From Butyrivibrio hungatei (GTDB lineage: Bacteria > Bacillota > Clostridia > Lachnospirales > Lachnospiraceae): a stretch of 64,000 nucleotides of DNA. The position numbers and the translations under genes were made by a program. A model generated the notes under the pieces. That model worked only from the letters and a program-made list of their open reading frames with translations. It was not told where the DNA came from and ran no database searches. Below, piece after piece: positions 62,163-64,000 of the stretch. Where the stretch lies: positions 1 through 64,000 of the forward strand of contig NZ_FMUR01000016.1 in the NCBI RefSeq assembly GCF_900101605.1. Reading direction: 5' to 3'. How positions within the stretch are numbered: position 1 is the first letter of the stretch; the number at the start of each line of letters is the position of its first letter.

Positions 62163-62310
62163 ATAATTACTAGAGACATTATATATGGGAAGGCACTATA
62201 TTGCAACACAAAATATCACAAATATTATTACCCTTAAACCGTTGCCCTGTGCGCGTTTCAGAGATAACACGCATAAAACCGCAGATGGATACTGGGGATA
62301 AATGATATTC

Positions 62311-62324
62311 CGAAAACGTTTTAC
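62311..62324. promoter_or_regulatory. Second LacI-type operator in the divergent region
   Basis: CGAAAACGTTTTAC contains the perfect palindrome AAAACGTTTT with the central CG. 162 bp from the first palindrome; looping between them is possible. The rest of 62163-62471 is AT-rich without other features. Confidence 0.6.
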
Positions 62325-62472
62325 TAAATCATTAACTAATCGTAACCAAAATCAGAATTATATATGAAAAAAGAGAGTGGATTTTGTAAAAAACAAACAA
62401 AGATATATAATTTGCACAAAAAAAGTGATTTTTTTATTGCTTCCAAAGTCATTATGATGTATATTTATCGTG

Positions 62473-62486
62473 CGAAAACGATTAAG
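62473..62486. promoter_or_regulatory. Third, imperfect LacI-type operator before the lacI-family gene
   Basis: CGAAAACGATTAAG, a partial match to the two palindromes above, 20 bp upstream of ATG 62506, in a position suited to autoregulation. Confidence 0.5.
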
Positions 62487-62505
62487 TTCAAAGGTATTTA
62501 TTGTT

Positions 62506-63531
62506 ATGGCTAAGCGTAATGTTTCATTAAAGGATATTGCCGTTGCTTGTGGAGTGTCCATAGCTACAGTGTCTAAGGCACTAAACGATCATAGCGACAT
62601 AGGGCAGGAAACTAAGGAACATATACGGGCAGTTGCTGATAAGCTCGGATATCATCCGAATGCGGCTGCGCAGGCTCTTAAGACGAACAGGACCAACAAT
62701 ATCGGTGTCTTGTTTGTAGATGAAGCCAACAGCGGTCTCACACATGATTATTTCAATCATGTGCTTAACAGTTTTAAGAAGACTGCGGAGGAGAACGGTT
62801 TTGATATAACCTTCATCAATGGAGGCAAGGCGAAGATCAATAATATGTCCTATCTGTCACATGCGATATACAGGGGCTTTGACGGAGTGGTTATAGCATG
62901 TGTTGATTTCTCCGATCCGGAAGTTGAGGAGCTTATTAAGAGCAATATACCGGTGGTCACGATCGACCATATCTTTTTTAACAGGACTTCAGTCGTGTCT
63001 GACAATGTAAAAGGGATGAGAGAGCTTGTAAATTATGTTTACGGGCAGGGACACAGGAAAGTGGCATATGTTCACGGTGCCGGTTCATCCGTTACACAGA
63101 ACAGACTTACAAGTTTTTATAAGACACTTCAGGAATTGGGAGTAGAGATTCCGGATGAATATGTAGTTGTATCTCCTTATAGAGATACTGATGCCGCATA
63201 TGAGGCAACTAACAAACTTTTGGATCTTCCGGAACCGCCTACATGCATTCTTTATCCCGATGATTTTGCGGCACTTGGTGGAATAAATGCTATAAGACAG
63301 AGAAATCTTAGAATACCGGAAGATATATCAATTGCAGGATATGATGGACTTGAACTTGCAAAGCGTCTTTCTCCGAGACTTACCACAGTGGTGCAGAATT
63401 CTGAGAAAATCGGTGGAATAGCGGCAACCAAATTGATCGATCTTATAAATAATCCTAAGGGGACACTGGTTGAGCAGATTGTAGTTGAAGGTACATTGGA
63501 AAAAGGGGAATCCGTTAAAAAGATTCAATAA
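62506..63531 (+). CDS. LacI-family transcriptional regulator
   Basis: 341 residues. N-terminal helix-turn-helix VSLKDIAVACGVSIATVSKA and hinge helix HPNAAAQALKTNRTNN, followed by a periplasmic-binding-protein-like sugar domain (about 60-340: IGVLFVDEANSGLTHDYFNH, VVTIDHIFFNRTSVVSDNV, ILYPDDFAALGGINAIRQ, ISIAGYDGLELA). It probably represses the divergent cellobiose phosphorylase gene and perhaps the adjacent sugar transporter; the ligand is likely a beta-glucoside or cellodextrin (inference). The in-frame GTG at 62470 would overlap the operator; I prefer ATG 62506, though AAAGGT is a weak ribosome binding site. Confidence 0.9.
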   Translation: MAKRNVSLKDIAVACGVSIATVSKALNDHSDIGQETKEHIRAVADKLGYHPNAAAQALKTNRTNNIGVLFVDEANSGLTHDYFNHVLNSFKKTAEENGFDITFINGGKAKINNMSYLSHAIYRGFDGVVIACVDFSDPEVEELIKSNIPVVTIDHIFFNRTSVVSDNVKGMRELVNYVYGQGHRKVAYVHGAGSSVTQNRLTSFYKTLQELGVEIPDEYVVVSPYRDTDAAYEATNKLLDLPEPPTCILYPDDFAALGGINAIRQRNLRIPEDISIAGYDGLELAKRLSPRLTTVVQNSEKIGGIAATKLIDLINNPKGTLVEQIVVEGTLEKGESVKKIQ

Positions 63532-63602
63532 GATTTGAGATGGCTTAGCCATTTTAAATACACACAACAATTATTTAACGCAAAAGAATGGGAGGTACGG
63601 TT

Positions 63603-64000
63603 ATGAAGAAAAGAGTACTTGGGTTACTTCTTTCTATGACTATGGTAGCAGGAATGCTCACTGCTTGCGGCGGAAATGCAAACACTGCTGCTTCAACCGG
63701 AGCATCAGCTGATGGAAACGCAGCAGATGCAACTGCAGCAGATGCACCTGCAGCTGCTGGAGATGAGGGTAAAGTCCTCAATATTTACTGCTGGAACGAA
63801 GAGTTCAAGAGCAGAGTTGCAGATCACTATCCTGGATATACAGAGACAGATGCTACTTCAGGAAAAATCGGTGATGTTACTGTAAAGTGGAACATCACAC
63901 CTAACGAGAACAATGCTTATCAGAACAACCTCGATGAGGCACTTCTTAAGCAGGCTGATGCAGCTGCTGATGATAAGATTGATATTTTCCTTGTAGAGGC
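63603..64000 (+). CDS. Sugar ABC transporter substrate-binding lipoprotein (partial, runs off the right edge)
   Basis: 132 codons visible. Lipoprotein signal peptide with lipobox LTAC (MKKRVLGLLLSMTMVAGMLTAC), an Ala/Asp-rich linker (about 25-55), then VLNIYCWNEEFKSRVADHYP, the start of a family 1 extracellular solute-binding domain. In the cellobiose context it probably captures cello-oligosaccharides for an ABC importer, whose permease genes should follow beyond the window. GGGAGG at 63590-63595 supports ATG 63603. Confidence 0.88.
   Translation, partial: MKKRVLGLLLSMTMVAGMLTACGGNANTAASTGASADGNAADATAADAPAAAGDEGKVLNIYCWNEEFKSRVADHYPGYTETDATSGKIGDVTVKWNITPNENNAYQNNLDEALLKQADAAADDKIDIFLVE

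Overview
The window looks like chromosomal DNA of a low-to-moderate GC, Gram-positive, anaerobic, motile member of the Lachnospiraceae, most likely Butyrivibrio or a close relative. The reasons are an uninterrupted butyrate gene cluster in the order thl-crt-hbd-bcd-etfB-etfA (the order I know from Butyrivibrio fibrisolvens), a short flagellin, an intracellular cellobiose phosphorylase next to a LacI-type regulator and a sugar-binding lipoprotein, and consistent AGGAGG ribosome binding sites. The genus is inference; no rRNA gene is present.

Layout. 0-2 kb: edge of an IS3-type element, a HigA-like regulator and a secreted acidic protein. 2.2-11.3 kb: flagellin with a CsrA-like leader, then two paralogous LicD proteins around a sugar-phosphate epimerase, a glucose-1-phosphate cytidylyltransferase and a ThDP enzyme; together these look like a surface or flagellar glycan decoration locus. 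11.3-12.3 kb: a barnase/barstar pair. 12.3-25.4 kb: housekeeping and envelope genes, including a chemotaxis pair behind a SigD-type promoter, an NlpC/P60 hydrolase, a cluster of DnaA boxes, and ribosome hibernation factor overlapping a CotH-family gene. 25.5-32.1 kb: the butyrate operon, whose gaps hold structured hairpins. 32.1-34.7 kb: a Ni/Co ECF transporter. 34.8-42.1 kb: an orphan AT-rich gene, a second thiolase, an HD-GYP regulator, an RNA methyltransferase, a degenerate amidase, RdgB and a phosphodiesterase. 42.1-43.0 kb: six tRNA genes. 43.1-43.9 kb: an unusual repeat region with a 75-bp tandem array. 44-54.3 kb, mostly on the minus strand: a MATE transporter, tRNA-Leu, two tandem class A PBPs, YigZ and TypA. 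54.5-57.3 kb: lysine riboswitch, dapA, dapB and a eukaryotic-type HisA. 57.4-64 kb: cold shock protein, YerC, bactofilin with an M23-like partner, cellobiose phosphorylase, its probable LacI regulator and the start of a sugar ABC transporter.

How the genes fit together. Cellodextrins are probably imported and split by phosphorolysis (GH94). Acetyl-CoA from glycolysis is condensed by thiolase and reduced through Crt, Hbd and Bcd-Etf to butyryl-CoA. The final butyrate-forming enzyme is not in the window.

The most unusual signals are non-coding. One is a family of small hairpins with covarying stems and a conserved internal GA/GA motif, scattered between genes. Another is the 75-bp repeat array, whose only invariant part is a palindrome. 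A third is a roughly 146-nt four-helix nested hairpin between convergent genes. The fourth is a five-box DnaA cluster far from any dnaA gene.
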